From Gemmatimonadota bacterium (GTDB taxonomy: Bacteria; Gemmatimonadota; Gemmatimonadetes; Longimicrobiales; Gaopeijiaceae), in contig JAPPGI010000058.1 in the NCBI GenBank assembly GCA_028874985.1, forward strand, positions 25,673-89,672: a stretch of 64,000 nt of DNA, in the 5' to 3' direction. A model generated the notes under the pieces. The model had not been told where the DNA came from. It searched no databases and worked only from the letters and a program-made list of their open reading frames with translations. Both the position numbers and the translations under genes were made by a program. Positions 19,401-27,378 of this stretch are shown one piece after another; positions within the stretch are counted from its first letter, which is position 1; every line of letters begins with the position of its first letter.

Positions 19401-19813
19401 ACTCGGCGTGGCTGAAGGATCTCGTGGAGGCGGGCGGGCGGACCGGAGTGGGCAGCCACGGACAGCTGCAGGGACTGGGCTACCACTGGGAGCTTTGGGC
19501 ACTCCAGGCCGGTGGCATGAGCGAGCACGACGCGCTGCGGGTCGCCACGCTGATGGGTGCCGAGGCGATCGGGCTGGGCGCCGACCTGGGATCGATCGAG
19601 CCGGGCAAGCTGGCCGACCTCGTGATCCTCGACGCCGATCCGCTCGACGACATACGCAACACCAACACGATCGACAAGGTCATGATGAACGGACGTCTCT
19701 ACGACGGCGACACCCTCGACGAGTTGTGGCCCCGGCAACGCGCGGCTCCCTACGAGCCCTGGAGGCACACGGCTCCGGATGTGAGGGCCGGAATCAGGGG
19801 AGGTGAGAAATGA
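16439..19813 (+). CDS. Exported propeller-amidohydrolase, first of a tandem pair
   Basis: A 1124-residue exported protein. The signal peptide covers about residues 1-20 (LLLLSPMALPAQ). Residues 40 to about 660 contain repeated PD40/TolB-type propeller blades: SPDGQSIVFD, SPDGERIAFVSD, SPDGTLLAYGTR, SPDGRHIAYVTWD and others. Residues 700-1110 form an amidohydrolase (imidazolonepropionase-like) barrel with FVDTHSHMW (the HxH metal pair), KTFKMYMSGNRRQRQWL (likely Lys ligand), GYPGIEHNL, GSHGQLQG and the terminal GSIEPGKLADLVILDADP. The combination suggests hydrolysis of peptide-like or cyclic amide substrates in the periplasm; the actual substrate is unknown. The ATG at 16439 suits the signal peptide. 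The stop overlaps the next gene's ATG by 4 bp. Confidence 0.88.
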   Translation: MRYLESGRWTAALLLLSPMALPAQEAGKDPDRGLPLEPAHWARFTTSEGTWISLDVSPDGQSIVFDMLGDLYSMPAAGGNATRLTGGMGYDMQPRFSPDGERIAFVSDRSGDNNVWLMPAAGGEPRQLSKGIGSRFLSPEWMPDGKYVVVSRAAPFAGLEKLWLYHVDGGTGLEMVGGSGGQRMLGAAVNAEGRYIWYAQRFGTWQYNAILPQYQLWVYDRRSGTRTPMSNRYGSAFRPALSPDGTLLAYGTREDAETGIRLRDLASGEERWLAYPVQRDDQESTASMDVLPGYSFTPGSDALVISYGGRIWRVPVDGGDPREIPFTVEAEIAIGPEVEFEYPIEDTPTFTVKQIRDARPSPDGARIAFSALDRLYVAELPDGTPERVTADDVGEFQPVWSPDGRHIAYVTWDDDSGEGHIRRVSSGGGSATNLTTEAAFYREIAWSPDSERIVGIRVDRRNIRESLGMTAGGLAAELMWIPADGGPATTIGPTQGRRRPHFTQDPDRIYYYGFARADAVPGSPTPPAPTIALSSARWDDTDRRRHLRVTARADLSAGGVPVGYRYSETSDLAMPEVFDDDEPRELILRLGAGTVMMAPLGDLALARIGDDLYAVTVPDLGATLPTVDVTKPDSAGVPAWKLNRLGVEFPTWGADGRTVHWSLGNGLFTYDLDAAAGDPGYEAAERQIAVTAERDIPRGTVVLRGGRAITMNGGEIVENADVVVTDNRITAVSAGPGEVPEGAQVIDVGGKTILPGFVDTHSHMWNLWGVHWERSWLYHANLAYGVTTTRDPQTATTDVLVYEDLVRAGRMTGPRVYHTGPGVFSRDFVRSYEHALDVLRKYSRYYDTKTFKMYMSGNRRQRQWLIMAARELGLMPTTEGGLDYRLDMTHAIDGYPGIEHNLPIIPTYGDVVELFATSGTVNTPTLLVTYGGPWVENYYYTREDVFGDEKLTHFTPKRELDIKARRLQTDGPGPAGWFMEEEYVFDRHSAWLKDLVEAGGRTGVGSHGQLQGLGYHWELWALQAGGMSEHDALRVATLMGAEAIGLGADLGSIEPGKLADLVILDADPLDDIRNTNTIDKVMMNGRLYDGDTLDELWPRQRAAPYEPWRHTAPDVRAGIRGGEK

Positions 19814-22800
19814 GTGCGCGAGCAATGGCATCGTCCATCCGGCGCGGGCGGTCGGCGGCCGCGCTCGCGGCCCTGTTGCTGGTGTCGGCGGCGGCTCTGG
19901 CGCCCACGGCCGAGGCCCAGTTCAGGGGCGGCGGCGGCCGGCCCGATCCCCTGCCCCTGTGCGCCGCCCGCACAGCCGAGTTCACCGCCGCCGAAGGCAC
20001 CTGGATCTCCCTGGACGTGAGCCCCGACGGGCGGACGATCGTCTTCGACCTGCTGGGCGACCTCTATACCATGCCCGTCACCGGGGGCAAGGCGTCACCC
20101 CTTCTTACGGGAATGGCGTACGAGGTGCAGCCCCGCTTCAGCCCGGACGGCGAGTCGGTCGCATACGTATCCGACAAGAGCGGGGGCGACAACGTGTGGA
20201 CCATGCGGCTGGACCGCACCGACACGACCCAGGTGTCGCGGGGGAATTCGAACCTCTACCTGTCTCCGGAGTGGTCCCCCGACGGCGAGTACATCGTGGC
20301 GAGCCGTTCCGGCGGGCTGGGCGGCGCGGCGCAGCTGGTCATGTACCGGGCGGACCGCGGGTCGCCGATCTCGATCCCGGGATCCAGCTTCCAGAAGAGG
20401 ATCGGGGCGGCCTTCAGCCCGGACGGGCGTCATATCTGGTATGCGGCGGCGTTCGGGGACTGGTCCTACAACGCGACCTTCCCGATCTATCAGCTCTACC
20501 GCCACGACCGCGAGACCGGCGCGACCACCCTGATGACGAATCGCTACGGTTCCGGGATCCGGCCGGCCATCTCCCCGGACGGAAGGTGGCTGGTATACGG
20601 CACCCGCTACAACGCGGACACGGGACTGCGCAAACGCGACCTGGAAACCGGCGAGGAATCGTGGCTGGCCTACCCGGTGCAGCGTGACGAGCAGGAATCT
20701 CGCGCACCTCTCGACGTGCTGCCGGGTTACAGCTTCATGCCCGACGGCTCGGCGATCGTCATCTCGTACGGCGGCAGGATCTGGAGCGTGCCGATGGACG
20801 GAGGCGACCCCTCGGAGATCCCCTTCGAGGTCGAGGCCGAGGTGGCCATCGGGCCAAGCGTCAAGTTCGACTACCAGATCGATACGACCGAGATGGTCAC
20901 GGCCAGCCAGATCCGCAATCCCGTGGCGGATCCCGATGGCGGGCGGATCGTCTTCACCGCCTTCGACCGGCTCTGGATCAAGGACCTGCCGGACGGAGAG
21001 GCGCGGAGGCTGACCGACGCGGACGTGGGCGAATTCCACCCGCAGTGGTCGCGTGACGGCCGGTGGATCGCGTACGTCAACTGGGATGACCGCGATGGCG
21101 GCCACATCATGAAGGTGCCCGCGAACGGAGGCGAACCGGCGCGGCTCACGGCGACCGCGGCGTTGTACTACAACGTGGCCTGGTCCCCGCATGGGGAACG
21201 GATCGTGGCTTCGCGGGGCGCCGCGCGCGACCTGAAGGAGGTGACCGGCTTCTACAGCCCCGTGGGCGGAGAGTTCGTGTGGGTCCCCGCGAGGGCTTCC
21301 GAACCGTCGGAGGCCGAGGTGATCTCACCCACGGGGTTGCGCGACGCGGCCCACTTCGCCGCCGATGAGCCCGACCGCATATACGCCTACAGCCCGCTCG
21401 AGGGTCTGGTGTCATTCCGCTGGGACGGCACCGATGTCAAGCGGCACATGATGATAAGGGGCGGGCAGGGAGTCCCCGGCATCGCCGACCCGCATGTGGA
21501 CCGGTGGGAGTTCCTTCCCCGGCGGGTGTTCCCCTGGCGCAGGCTTCCGGACCCGACGGACCCGGATCCGGCACCGCCGGCCGAGCCGGGATTCCCGTCT
21601 CCGGCGGGTCTGATCATGCTCTCACCGGAGGGTGACCGGGCCTTCGCCCAATTCGGCCGGGACATCTTCGTCGTCGACATGCTGCCCCAGGTCGGCGCCA
21701 CACCTCCCACCATCACCCTGATGAACCTGTCCTCGTCACCGGTGCCCGTGCGGAAGGTGACGGATGTCGGGGGGGAATTCCCCTCCTGGGCGCCCGACGG
21801 GTCGGCGCTGCACTGGGCCCTGGGGAACGTGTTCTTCACCTACGACCTCGACCACGTCGAGGCGGAGGAGGCCGAAGAGAAGGAGACCGCCCATGCGCGT
21901 GCGCTGATCCGGGCGCGGGCGCTGGCGATCACCGACACGCTCAAGGAGAAACGGGCCGAGGCCGACAGCCTCGGGAAGGAAGACGAGGAGGTGTCCGAGG
22001 AACTCGAGGCCGAGATCGTCAGGCTGGCGGCGGATTCGGTGCAGGTGGTGGCCGATTCGTTGATGGCGCGGGCCGATTCCATTCGCAGGGCGGCCGACGA
22101 GGTTGCCGCGAAGGCGCAGGCGGTTCGCGACGGCGACAAGGAGATCCTCGAGGACTCCACCGAGACGTACGAGGCACACGAACGAAAGATCGAGGCCGGG
22201 TTGCCAAGGGATGTTCCGCGCGGGACGGTGGCGCTCACGGGCGGGCGGATCATCACGATGGGCAAGGCGCCCGGCGACACCACCGGTGAACCGCACGTGA
22301 TCGAGAACGGCGTGGTGGTCGTGACGGACAACAGGATCGTCGCCGTGGGGCTTGCCGATTCGGTCGAGATTCCCGACAGCGCCGAAGTCGTGGACGTCAG
22401 CGGCAAGACCCTTGTGCCCGGTTTCGTGGATACACACTACCACGCGCAGTGGCTGGTGCCCGAAATCCATCCCGAGGAGGTCTGGCAGTACCTGGCGACC
22501 CTGTCGTACGGTGTCACCACCACGCGCGATCCCCAGACGGCCGTCACCGACATCCTCAGCTACACCGACCGGGTGCGCACCGGCGGCATGACAGGGCCGC
22601 GCATCTACTCGACCGGCCCCGGCGTCTTCAGCGGCGAGAACATCCGCGACGCCGACCACGCCAGGACGATCCTGCGGAGGTACTCCCAGTACTTCGACAC
22701 CAAGACGCTGAAGATGTACATGACGGGGAACCGCCAACAGCGCCAGTGGATCATCCAGGCAGCCCGCGAACTCGAACTCATGCCGACGACGGAGGGCGGC

Positions 22801-23538
22801 CTCGACTTCAAGATCGACATGACGCACGCGATCGACGGCTATCCCGGCGTCGAGCACAACCTGCCGATCGCACCGATGTACCTGGACGTGGTGGAGGTCT
22901 TCAAGGAGTCGGAGACCACCAACAGTCCGACCCTGCTGGTGTCATACGGCGGTCCCTTCGGGGAAAACCACTTCTACGCGACCGAGGTGGTTCACGATGA
23001 CCCCAAGCTCAACGTCTTCGTGCCCGCGGGGGAACTCGACGCGAAGGCGCGGCGGCGCGGCAGCGGGGGGGGTGGCAGCCCCGGCCGGGCCGGGTGGTTC
23101 CTCGAGGAGGAGCATGTCTTCCCGCGCCACGGCGAGTTCGTAAGGAAGATGCTGGAGAACGACGCGCGGATGGCGGTCGGCAGCCACGGGCAGCTGCAGG
23201 GGGTCGGATACCATTGGGAGATGTGGGCGATGGGGGCCGGCGGTGCGTCGAACCACGACATCCTGCGGGCGGCTACCATCCTGGGGGCCGAAGCGATCGG
23301 ATTCGGGAAGCAGCTCGGCAGCATCGAAGAGGGCAAGTTCGCGGACATCGTGGTCCTCGACTCGAACCCGCTCGACGACCTGCGCAACACGGTGGATATC
23401 CGTTATGTGATGAAGGACGGCCGCCTGTACGACGGGATGACGCTCGACGAAGTGTATCCCGAGCCGCGTGTCCTGCAGCGCGAGCGCGCCCTCGACTCCG
23501 ATCCGGCAAGCGTAGCGGCCGGGATCCGGGAGAGGTAG
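19810..23538 (+). CDS. Exported propeller-amidohydrolase, second of the pair, with a charged helical insert
   Basis: A 1242-residue paralogue of the preceding gene, translationally coupled to it (ATGA) behind a strong AGGGGAGGTGAG site. Order: signal peptide (about 1-36, ending AEAQ), propeller blades (SPDGRTIVFD, SPDGESVAYVSD, SPDGRHIWYA), then a linker, then the amidohydrolase barrel with FVDTHYHAQW, KTLKMYMTGNRQQRQW, GYPGVEHNLPI, GSHGQLQG and EGKFADIVVLD. The main difference is at about residues 682-796. The short linker of the first paralogue is replaced by about 115 residues of charged, alanine-rich sequence with recurring A-D-S (SVQVVADSLMARADSIRRAAD), predicted helical and probably coiled coil. 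The first metal motif is HxH in both (HSH versus HYH), so both look catalytic. Confidence 0.88.
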   Translation: MSARAMASSIRRGRSAAALAALLLVSAAALAPTAEAQFRGGGGRPDPLPLCAARTAEFTAAEGTWISLDVSPDGRTIVFDLLGDLYTMPVTGGKASPLLTGMAYEVQPRFSPDGESVAYVSDKSGGDNVWTMRLDRTDTTQVSRGNSNLYLSPEWSPDGEYIVASRSGGLGGAAQLVMYRADRGSPISIPGSSFQKRIGAAFSPDGRHIWYAAAFGDWSYNATFPIYQLYRHDRETGATTLMTNRYGSGIRPAISPDGRWLVYGTRYNADTGLRKRDLETGEESWLAYPVQRDEQESRAPLDVLPGYSFMPDGSAIVISYGGRIWSVPMDGGDPSEIPFEVEAEVAIGPSVKFDYQIDTTEMVTASQIRNPVADPDGGRIVFTAFDRLWIKDLPDGEARRLTDADVGEFHPQWSRDGRWIAYVNWDDRDGGHIMKVPANGGEPARLTATAALYYNVAWSPHGERIVASRGAARDLKEVTGFYSPVGGEFVWVPARASEPSEAEVISPTGLRDAAHFAADEPDRIYAYSPLEGLVSFRWDGTDVKRHMMIRGGQGVPGIADPHVDRWEFLPRRVFPWRRLPDPTDPDPAPPAEPGFPSPAGLIMLSPEGDRAFAQFGRDIFVVDMLPQVGATPPTITLMNLSSSPVPVRKVTDVGGEFPSWAPDGSALHWALGNVFFTYDLDHVEAEEAEEKETAHARALIRARALAITDTLKEKRAEADSLGKEDEEVSEELEAEIVRLAADSVQVVADSLMARADSIRRAADEVAAKAQAVRDGDKEILEDSTETYEAHERKIEAGLPRDVPRGTVALTGGRIITMGKAPGDTTGEPHVIENGVVVVTDNRIVAVGLADSVEIPDSAEVVDVSGKTLVPGFVDTHYHAQWLVPEIHPEEVWQYLATLSYGVTTTRDPQTAVTDILSYTDRVRTGGMTGPRIYSTGPGVFSGENIRDADHARTILRRYSQYFDTKTLKMYMTGNRQQRQWIIQAARELELMPTTEGGLDFKIDMTHAIDGYPGVEHNLPIAPMYLDVVEVFKESETTNSPTLLVSYGGPFGENHFYATEVVHDDPKLNVFVPAGELDAKARRRGSGGGGSPGRAGWFLEEEHVFPRHGEFVRKMLENDARMAVGSHGQLQGVGYHWEMWAMGAGGASNHDILRAATILGAEAIGFGKQLGSIEEGKFADIVVLDSNPLDDLRNTVDIRYVMKDGRLYDGMTLDEVYPEPRVLQRERALDSDPASVAAGIRER

Positions 23539-23591
23539 CGGTCCGTGGATAGCGCCCCGCGAGCACCGCCGTCCGCGCGGGCCGGTTCGTG

Positions 23592-24662
23592 TCAGCGCCG
23601 CGTCCAGATAAGGATGACGCCGCAACCCGCAGACATGGAGTACCGGGCCGGCAAGCCCGCGGACGAAGGGTACACTTCGATTCCGGCCACCGCGTCGGGA
23701 TTCACGAGGTCGTCGATCCCGGCCGCCTCCGTCCCGCCATCGTGAACCAGGAGGTCATCGAGGAACACGCGGGGGTAGCAATACCCGTCCGAGAGAGAGA
23801 AGCGGCCACTGCGGAGCACCACCCTGCGCTGAGTGCCGCTTGCCTCGACCGTGACCCCGGGGAGGCCTGTGAACAGATCCGTCATCTCGCTCGGCGTACG
23901 GGTTTCGATGTCTTCACGATCGAGGAACTTCCCCCAACCGTCCTCCCGCCGCTCGTAGAACCCCGCATCCTGCAAGGCGGCTTCGCGCCTCTCGACAACG
24001 ACTTTCAAGGGCTCCAGATGAACAGGGTCCACGGAAAGCGAAGCCTGCACGCTGGTCATGCGTCCGGGCACTACGCGGACCGTGTCGCGGCGCGTGGCGT
24101 ATCCGATCTGGGCGAACTCGATGATGTGCAGACCCGCTGCCAGCCCGCCCAGCATGAACCCGCCCCGCTCATCGGTGAGAACGCCCCCCCGGCCCACTCG
24201 CACCGCCGCGCCCACCAGCGGAGAATCATCTTCGCTCGTAGTAAGGATACCCATGATGCCCGTCATCAGCCCGCCACCTGCCCGGTCCTCACCGGCTTCG
24301 GGGGCTTCGCGGGCCGGGTGCATCGCCAGCACGAAGCCCCTGTCACGCACGACCGGAAAGTCGTCCACCACGGGGCTGTAGCCCGGGTGGGAGAGTCGAA
24401 TGCGGTAGAAGCCGATCGCGATGGCGTTCAATTCGAACTTTCCCTCGGCGTCCGTTTCGAGCCGGATCTCCGTGCCCTCCACCACGACCACCGCACCCGG
24501 GAGCGGACTGCCCGTCGCCGCATCGATCACCCGGCCGGTGATGCGAACCGTCTTCGGTTCCGGCTCCTGCGCCGCACCCGCGCCCGAGGGGCCGACGAGG
24601 CCGGCCGAGATGAGCGGCAGGAACCCAAGGGCGGCCCGCAAGGCGGGACCCACCGCCACCAC
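23592..24662 (-). CDS. Stand-alone CarboxypepD_reg and TonB-plug protein, copy C
   Basis: A 356-residue secreted protein with no outer membrane barrel. After a signal peptide (ending GAGAAQ) come two carboxypeptidase-regulatory-like beta-sandwich repeats: VRITGRVIDAATGSPLPGAVV and GIMGILTTSEDDSPLVGAAVRV. A TonB-plug domain follows, with EDIETRTPSEMTDLFTGLPGV, CYPRVFLDDLLV and the closing AGIEVYPSSAGLPARY...GCGVILIWTRR at the extreme C-terminus. The protein ends exactly where a receptor barrel would begin. The GTG at 24662 shares its G with the TAG stop of copy B, so the two are coupled. Two cysteines (CYP and GCGVI) align with those in copies A and B. Function unknown. Confidence 0.8.
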   Translation of the reverse strand: MVAVGPALRAALGFLPLISAGLVGPSGAGAAQEPEPKTVRITGRVIDAATGSPLPGAVVVVEGTEIRLETDAEGKFELNAIAIGFYRIRLSHPGYSPVVDDFPVVRDRGFVLAMHPAREAPEAGEDRAGGGLMTGIMGILTTSEDDSPLVGAAVRVGRGGVLTDERGGFMLGGLAAGLHIIEFAQIGYATRRDTVRVVPGRMTSVQASLSVDPVHLEPLKVVVERREAALQDAGFYERREDGWGKFLDREDIETRTPSEMTDLFTGLPGVTVEASGTQRRVVLRSGRFSLSDGYCYPRVFLDDLLVHDGGTEAAGIDDLVNPDAVAGIEVYPSSAGLPARYSMSAGCGVILIWTRR

Positions 24663-25840
24663 TACCGCCCCCGGCCCGGCTGGCCGGCGCTGCCGGTAAT
24701 CCTCGTCCAGACTGCGATGACCCCGCAGAACGAGCCCCCCGCGAACTGGGGCGGAAGCCCCGCTTCGGTGTGGTAGATCTCGATTCCCGCGATGGCGTTG
24801 GTATTGAGGAAACTGTCCAGGTGGGCGGGTTCTGATCCGCCGTTTGCCGTGAGGACGCCATCCACGTAGACCCTGGGGAAGCAGCGGTGGTATCCCGGGA
24901 GACCATCGGAGCGTGGGCCAGTTGGAATCCGCAACCGGCCGATGCGCAGCACGACGTACTTTTCGATGCCGTTGAACGGGTCGGGGTAGATCTCCACCCC
25001 CGGAATGCCGGTGAAGAGATCCGTCATCTCGGCGGGCCCTCGGTTCTCGATATCCTGGCGGTCGATGAATCTCCCGAAGCCCATATGCCTGCGGTGGTAG
25101 AAATCCACGTTCTGCAACCTGACTTCGCGTCTCTCGACGGATACCTCGATTGGGTCCAGCGCCACGGGGTCGACGGACAGCGACACCCGGACGTTGGTGA
25201 CGCGGCCGGCCGTGACCCGGATGGTATCGGCCCGCGGGGCGTAGCCGATCATGGAAAACTCGATCACATGCTGTCCGGGAATGAGCCTGTCGAGCAGGAA
25301 CTCGCCCCTCGCGTCCGTAAACGTGCCGATCTGTCCCTGGCCCGCCCGCACGGTTACGCCACCGAGCAGAGCATCCGATTCGTCGGTCAGCACCCCGACA
25401 ATCCCCGTCACCAGCTCGCCATCACTGTGCCCGACCGGTTGCATCGACGTCTCGAAGCCCCCGGTGCGCATGACCGTGAAGTCGCCGACCGCCGGATTGT
25501 ACCGGGGATGGGAGAGTTCGAGGCGATACTCGCCCACCGCGATGCTCGGAACCGTGAACTCCCCCTCGCTGTCGGTTTCGAGCTGGAAGCCCGGCTGGAC
25601 GCTCAGCCCCCTGGATGCAACTGTCACCGCCACTCCGGGGATCGGATCGCCGGTAATCCCATCTACGACCCGGCCCGTGATCGAGACCATCTCCTGGGCC
25701 ACAGCTTCCCGGCCGGAAGTGAGCGGCAGTGCCAGAAGCGGTATCACCGTGGCCCAGATCCATGCCCGGCAGCCCGCCACGCGGGACCGGCAACTCTCCC
25801 GGTTCGCGAATCGCCTAGCCAACGTTCTCCGATCAATCAT
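24662..25840 (-). CDS. Stand-alone CarboxypepD_reg and TonB-plug protein, copy B
   Basis: A 392-residue paralogue of its neighbours. The ATG at 25840 is chosen because a GGAGGG site lies about 9 bp upstream and a signal peptide follows (about residues 24-48, ending AVAQ). The order is two CarboxypepD_reg repeats (SITGRVVDGITGDPIPGVAV; GIVGVLTDESDALLGGVTV) followed by SMIGYAPRADTIRV, a family signature. A plug follows: RQDIENRGPAEMTDLFTGIPGVE, CFPRVYVDGVL, AIAGIEIYHTEAGLPPQF and FCGVIAVWTR. About 12 residues trail the plug, and no barrel follows. Genes A, B and C lie head to tail on the minus strand; 317 bp separate A from B. This is more likely a distinct surface or periplasmic protein class than a broken receptor, since all three end at the same point. 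Confidence 0.8.
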   Translation of the reverse strand: MIDRRTLARRFANRESCRSRVAGCRAWIWATVIPLLALPLTSGREAVAQEMVSITGRVVDGITGDPIPGVAVTVASRGLSVQPGFQLETDSEGEFTVPSIAVGEYRLELSHPRYNPAVGDFTVMRTGGFETSMQPVGHSDGELVTGIVGVLTDESDALLGGVTVRAGQGQIGTFTDARGEFLLDRLIPGQHVIEFSMIGYAPRADTIRVTAGRVTNVRVSLSVDPVALDPIEVSVERREVRLQNVDFYHRRHMGFGRFIDRQDIENRGPAEMTDLFTGIPGVEIYPDPFNGIEKYVVLRIGRLRIPTGPRSDGLPGYHRCFPRVYVDGVLTANGGSEPAHLDSFLNTNAIAGIEIYHTEAGLPPQFAGGSFCGVIAVWTRITGSAGQPGRGR

Positions 25841-26157
25841 GTGTTTTCCCTCCTGACGGCCTGCAACGCCTCTGTGATCCCGGGCCATCCCCGAAAAGCT
25901 GCTCAACACCTCGCAAAGCGCCCTCCGGAGGACCGGTGGCGCTCCTCGGCGAAAACCGCGCGACGAGCTTCGCGCCCCCGGATCGCGGTCCCCGCCGAGG
26001 TGACTCGCCGACGCGCCTCGTCACGAGCAGGGTGCGCCCCTCGCCAACTATCATATAGAATCCGGACTACCGGTCGCCAGTCGCGGAAACGCCCCGGGAG
26101 GGCTACGACCCCGGCGGCGCCGCCTGCCCGTACAGCCGACGCCCGCACCTTTCGCTG
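25841..26157. other. 317-bp gap between plug-protein copies A and B
   Basis: Apart from the ribosome site of copy B at its low-coordinate end, I see no convincing gene, RNA or strong hairpin here. Open frames in this stretch look like GC-driven shadows. A separate promoter for copies B and C could lie here. Confidence 0.4.
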
Positions 26158-27378
26158 TTAGCCCGGCCCGGTTTTCCGGCTGCCCACGCCCCTCACCCTC
26201 GTCCATATGACGATTACCCCGCAGCGGGCTCCACCGGCCTGGTACTTGGCCGGAAGTCCCGCCGTAGAGGGGTAGACCTCGATCCCGGCGATGGCCGCGG
26301 GAGCGAGCAGGTCGTCCAGCCTGGCCGGATCCGCTCCGCCGCTGTGCGCCAGAAGGTCGTCGATGTACACCGCGGGGAAGCAGCGGTTGTATTCGGGTGG
26401 CTGAAGACCCTTGAACCTCTCTCTTCTTTCCTCGATCTGCTCGTCCGTCAGGGTCCTGCTGCGCCACGGCAGGCGGCCGGACCGCAGCACCACGAACTTG
26501 CCGAGGGAACTCGTGGGGTGCGTAAAGAGTTCCACCCCCGGCATTCCGCTGAAGAGATCCGTAACTTCCAGGGGTCCCCGGTTCTCGATGTCCAGGCGAT
26601 CGATGTACTCACCGAAGCCCACCTGCCTGCGGTGGTAGAAGCCCACCTCCTGCAACCTGGCTTCGCGTCTCTCTACGGAGACGACGATGGGTTCGAGCCC
26701 TACCGGGTCGACGCTCAGCGACACCTCCACGTTGGTGACGCGGCCTGCCGTGACCCGTATGGTGTCGGCTCGAGCGGCGTAGCCGATCATGGAGAACTCC
26801 AGCACGTGCTGGCCGGCGATGAGGTCGTCGAACAGGAACTCTCCCCTCGTGTCCGTAAAGGTGCCCGTCTGTCCCTGGCCCGTCCGTACGGTTACGCCGG
26901 AGAGAGCGTCGCCCGTTGCCGCGTCGGTGAGGACACCGACGATGCCGGTCAGCAGTTCGTCATCTCCGAGCGCGACCGGTTGCATCGAGGTCACGAAGGG
27001 TCCGGCGCGCACGACCGTGAAGTCGCCGACCGAGGGATTGTAGAGGGGGTGCCTGAGTTGCAGCCGGTACTCGCCCACCGCGATGCTCTGCACCGCGAAA
27101 CGCCCCGCGCTGTCGGTTTCGAGCTCGAGGTCCGGCTGGTCGTCGGGACTCCTGGACGCGAAGGTCACGGCCACTCCCGGGATCGGATCGCGGGTGAGCG
27201 CATCCAACACCTGGCCGGTGATGGAGACCATCTCCTGGGCCGCCGCCTCCCGCCCGGAGAAGAGAAGGAGCGCCATCAGCGTCACGGCCGCGGTCCGCAT
27301 GCCCGGGCAGCGTCCCATCGCGCGGGGCCGGCCAGGCCAACCCGCGAATTCCCGAAAGGGTTTTCCTTGATCCAACAT
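26158..27378 (-). CDS. Stand-alone CarboxypepD_reg and TonB-plug protein, copy A
   Basis: A 406-residue protein, first of the three in transcription order. The ATG at 27378 has a GGGAGAC site about 8 bp upstream; a hydrophobic signal ending AAAQ follows near residue 48. It has CarboxypepD_reg repeats SITGQVLDALTRDPIPGVAV and GIVGVLTDAATGDALSGVTV, then FSMIGYAARADTIRV. The plug reads LDIENRGPLEVTDLFSGMPGVE, CFPAVYIDDLLAHSGG, AIAGIEVYPSTAGLPAKY and RCGVIVIWTR, ending about 13 residues later. An insert of about 20 charged residues (RTLTDEQIEERRERFKGLQ) sits before the first conserved cysteine and is absent from copies B and C. The GIEVYPS...P..Y segment matches the plug strand that follows the TonB receptor's R-V-E-V-L-x-G motif, but lacks the usual Gly-Pro-x-A. 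Confidence 0.8.
   Translation of the reverse strand: MLDQGKPFREFAGWPGRPRAMGRCPGMRTAAVTLMALLLFSGREAAAQEMVSITGQVLDALTRDPIPGVAVTFASRSPDDQPDLELETDSAGRFAVQSIAVGEYRLQLRHPLYNPSVGDFTVVRAGPFVTSMQPVALGDDELLTGIVGVLTDAATGDALSGVTVRTGQGQTGTFTDTRGEFLFDDLIAGQHVLEFSMIGYAARADTIRVTAGRVTNVEVSLSVDPVGLEPIVVSVERREARLQEVGFYHRRQVGFGEYIDRLDIENRGPLEVTDLFSGMPGVELFTHPTSSLGKFVVLRSGRLPWRSRTLTDEQIEERRERFKGLQPPEYNRCFPAVYIDDLLAHSGGADPARLDDLLAPAAIAGIEVYPSTAGLPAKYQAGGARCGVIVIWTRVRGVGSRKTGPG

Noticed and set aside
16418-19831. An 1137-codon minus-strand open frame
   Set aside because: It mirrors the first propeller-amidohydrolase and has shadow-like composition without domain motifs.
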